Shown: positions 4,940-5,925 of the stretch, piece after piece
Numbering within the stretch: position 1 is the first letter of the stretch
How the letters are laid out: the number at the start of each line of letters is the position of its first letter
DNA from: JACMLD01 sp040004415
GTDB lineage: Bacteria; Bacteroidota; Bacteroidia; Chitinophagales; Chitinophagaceae
Length of the DNA: 5,925 nucleotides
Reading direction: 5' to 3'
NCBI GenBank assembly: GCA_040004415.1
Contig: JBDUAY010000371.1
Coordinates: 1-5,925 of the forward strand
Position numbers and translations under genes: made by a program
Notes under the pieces: generated by a model
The model's input: only the letters and a program-made list of their open reading frames with translations
The model's database searches: none
Told to the model about the DNA's origin: nothing

Positions 4940-5925
4940 TTAATTATTAAGATTCAGGCGGAGATCAATCATAAATGTCTCGTGTTTTCTTTCTATGCTC
5001 AGTATATGACCGGGGTATAATATTTCCAAACGTTTTTGAACATTTTTCAATCCGATACCCGAGGCATTGTCCATTTGTTCGGGCTTGCTTTCGGTATACT
5101 TATTCCATACAGAAAAAAAGAGTTCTTGCCCCTTGGTCACCAGTTCGATTTTAATAAAACTATCATCATCCACAAAACTACCGGCATGCTTAAAAGCATT
5201 TTCTACAAATGGAATTAACAACATCGGTGCAATTTTCCATTTTTTTTCATCGTCGATGTTGAGAAATACTTTCACGCTTAAGTCATGGTACCTGATCTGC
5301 TGTAGATCGATATAATTTTCGAGGTATTTTATTTCTTTGTCCAGCAGCACCTTTTCAGCATCGGTATCATAGAGCATATAACGCAGCAGTGACGATAATT
5401 TAATCAGGGCTGGTTCCAGGATGACCGATTGTTTGCGTGCCAGGTAGGTCATGCTATTGAGTATGTTGAACAAAAAATGCGGACTTACCTGGCTTTTCAG
5501 AAATTGCAGCTCCGAAGTCAGGTTGGCCATCTTTTCTTCTTTGAAGTTATTCTCTCGCCGGATATTGGCCAGCACATAATAGTATGCAATGCTGGCTGAT
5601 ACCGTCATAAGAAAGGGAAAGACAACTACCGGGAAGGGCAAAATGAATAAACGTTTTTGTTCGGGTGAGAAGGGTGCGGCGCCGCTATGAACAAAGTGAA
5701 AAGGAGGTAATTCTGGTAGTTGAATGTGCTGCATAATTTGGTTGAGATATGCATTCATTGCCCCGAACAAAGCGGCAAAGCAGATCAGCTGTATAGCAGC
5801 AAACGTAATTATCTTTTTTTGAAAAAGCCAACGTGGAATCAACAGGTAACTGTTGAGGTAAAACAAACCAATCATAAAAAACATACCCAGCATATTGAGC
5901 CGCTTGAATTCTGACTGGTATTGAA
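4940..5925 (-). CDS. LytS-like membrane sensor histidine kinase, 5' end outside the window
   Basis: Inner-membrane sensor kinase of the His_kinase (PF06580) type, partner of the LytTR regulator 2 nt downstream. The frame stays open upstream of the first in-window ATG (5893) to the window edge, adding QYQSEFKRLN. Family members usually have one more membrane helix before the FYLNSYLLIP segment, so the true start probably lies beyond 5925. Numbered from the Met at 5893, visible membrane helices are about 1-20, 28-50 and 83-110. A coiled-coil-like linker leads to the phosphoacceptor H139 in SQVSPHFLFNILNS (codon 5479-5477). The ATPase part has the N-box LLIPFVENAFKHAG (E231, N232), a G1 replacement SVWN (N264) and GIGLKNVQKRL. 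All catalytic motifs expected of this family are present, so the kinase looks functional. The signal sensed is unknown. Confidence 0.95.
   Translation of the reverse strand, partial: QYQSEFKRLNMLGMFFMIGLFYLNSYLLIPRWLFQKKIITFAAIQLICFAALFGAMNAYLNQIMQHIQLPELPPFHFVHSGAAPFSPEQKRLFILPFPVVVFPFLMTVSASIAYYYVLANIRRENNFKEEKMANLTSELQFLKSQVSPHFLFNILNSMTYLARKQSVILEPALIKLSSLLRYMLYDTDAEKVLLDKEIKYLENYIDLQQIRYHDLSVKVFLNIDDEKKWKIAPMLLIPFVENAFKHAGSFVDDDSFIKIELVTKGQELFFSVWNKYTESKPEQMDNASGIGLKNVQKRLEILYPGHILSIERKHETFMIDLRLNLNN

Overview
The window looks like chromosomal DNA of a Bacteroidota bacterium, most likely a Chitinophagaceae-type soil or freshwater organism (inference). The grounds are a LytS-type kinase/LytTR regulator pair, a secreted M43 cytophagalysin-like protease, a NarL-like PAS kinase with the 'DNVN...AKLY' signature common in that phylum, moderate-to-low GC, and AT-rich leaders with no clear Shine-Dalgarno sequences. 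Every gene I can support lies on the minus strand, so transcription runs from high to low coordinates.

Layout in the direction of transcription. (1) 5925-4215: a two-component pair, a membrane LytS-like histidine kinase whose 5' end lies beyond the window and a LytTR response regulator 2 nt downstream, followed by a weak terminator-like hairpin. (2) 4015-3056: a decayed M43 metalloprotease gene. It keeps a signal peptide and all three zinc-binding His residues, but the catalytic Glu codon reads Gln, and an in-frame TAG separates the active-site helix from a still recognisable Met-turn region. (3) 3055-2665: about 390 bp of apparent non-coding DNA holding an 8-bp inverted repeat, clustered TGTC motifs and other short repeats. 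(4) 2664-554: a compact probable operon of a small cupin protein, a two-PAS histidine-kinase-like protein and a 73-aa unknown protein, ending in a hairpin with a T-run. (5) 521-151: a gene-free stretch. (6) 150-1: the start of an unrecognised gene that runs out of the window.

The LytS/LytTR pair appears intact and should work as a sensor-regulator unit, probably autonomously. The most notable feature is the cupin-linked kinase. Its PAS sensors and ATP-binding boxes are preserved, but the phosphoacceptor His of the usual E-L-H-D-N motif is Leu and the N-box Glu is Gln. It may therefore be a pseudokinase signalling by another route, or a gene in early decay. No response regulator is encoded next to it. 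I see no evidence of phage, IS elements, CRISPR, tRNA or rRNA. Apart from the kinase/cupin/small-protein arrangement, I cannot identify a clearly new system.
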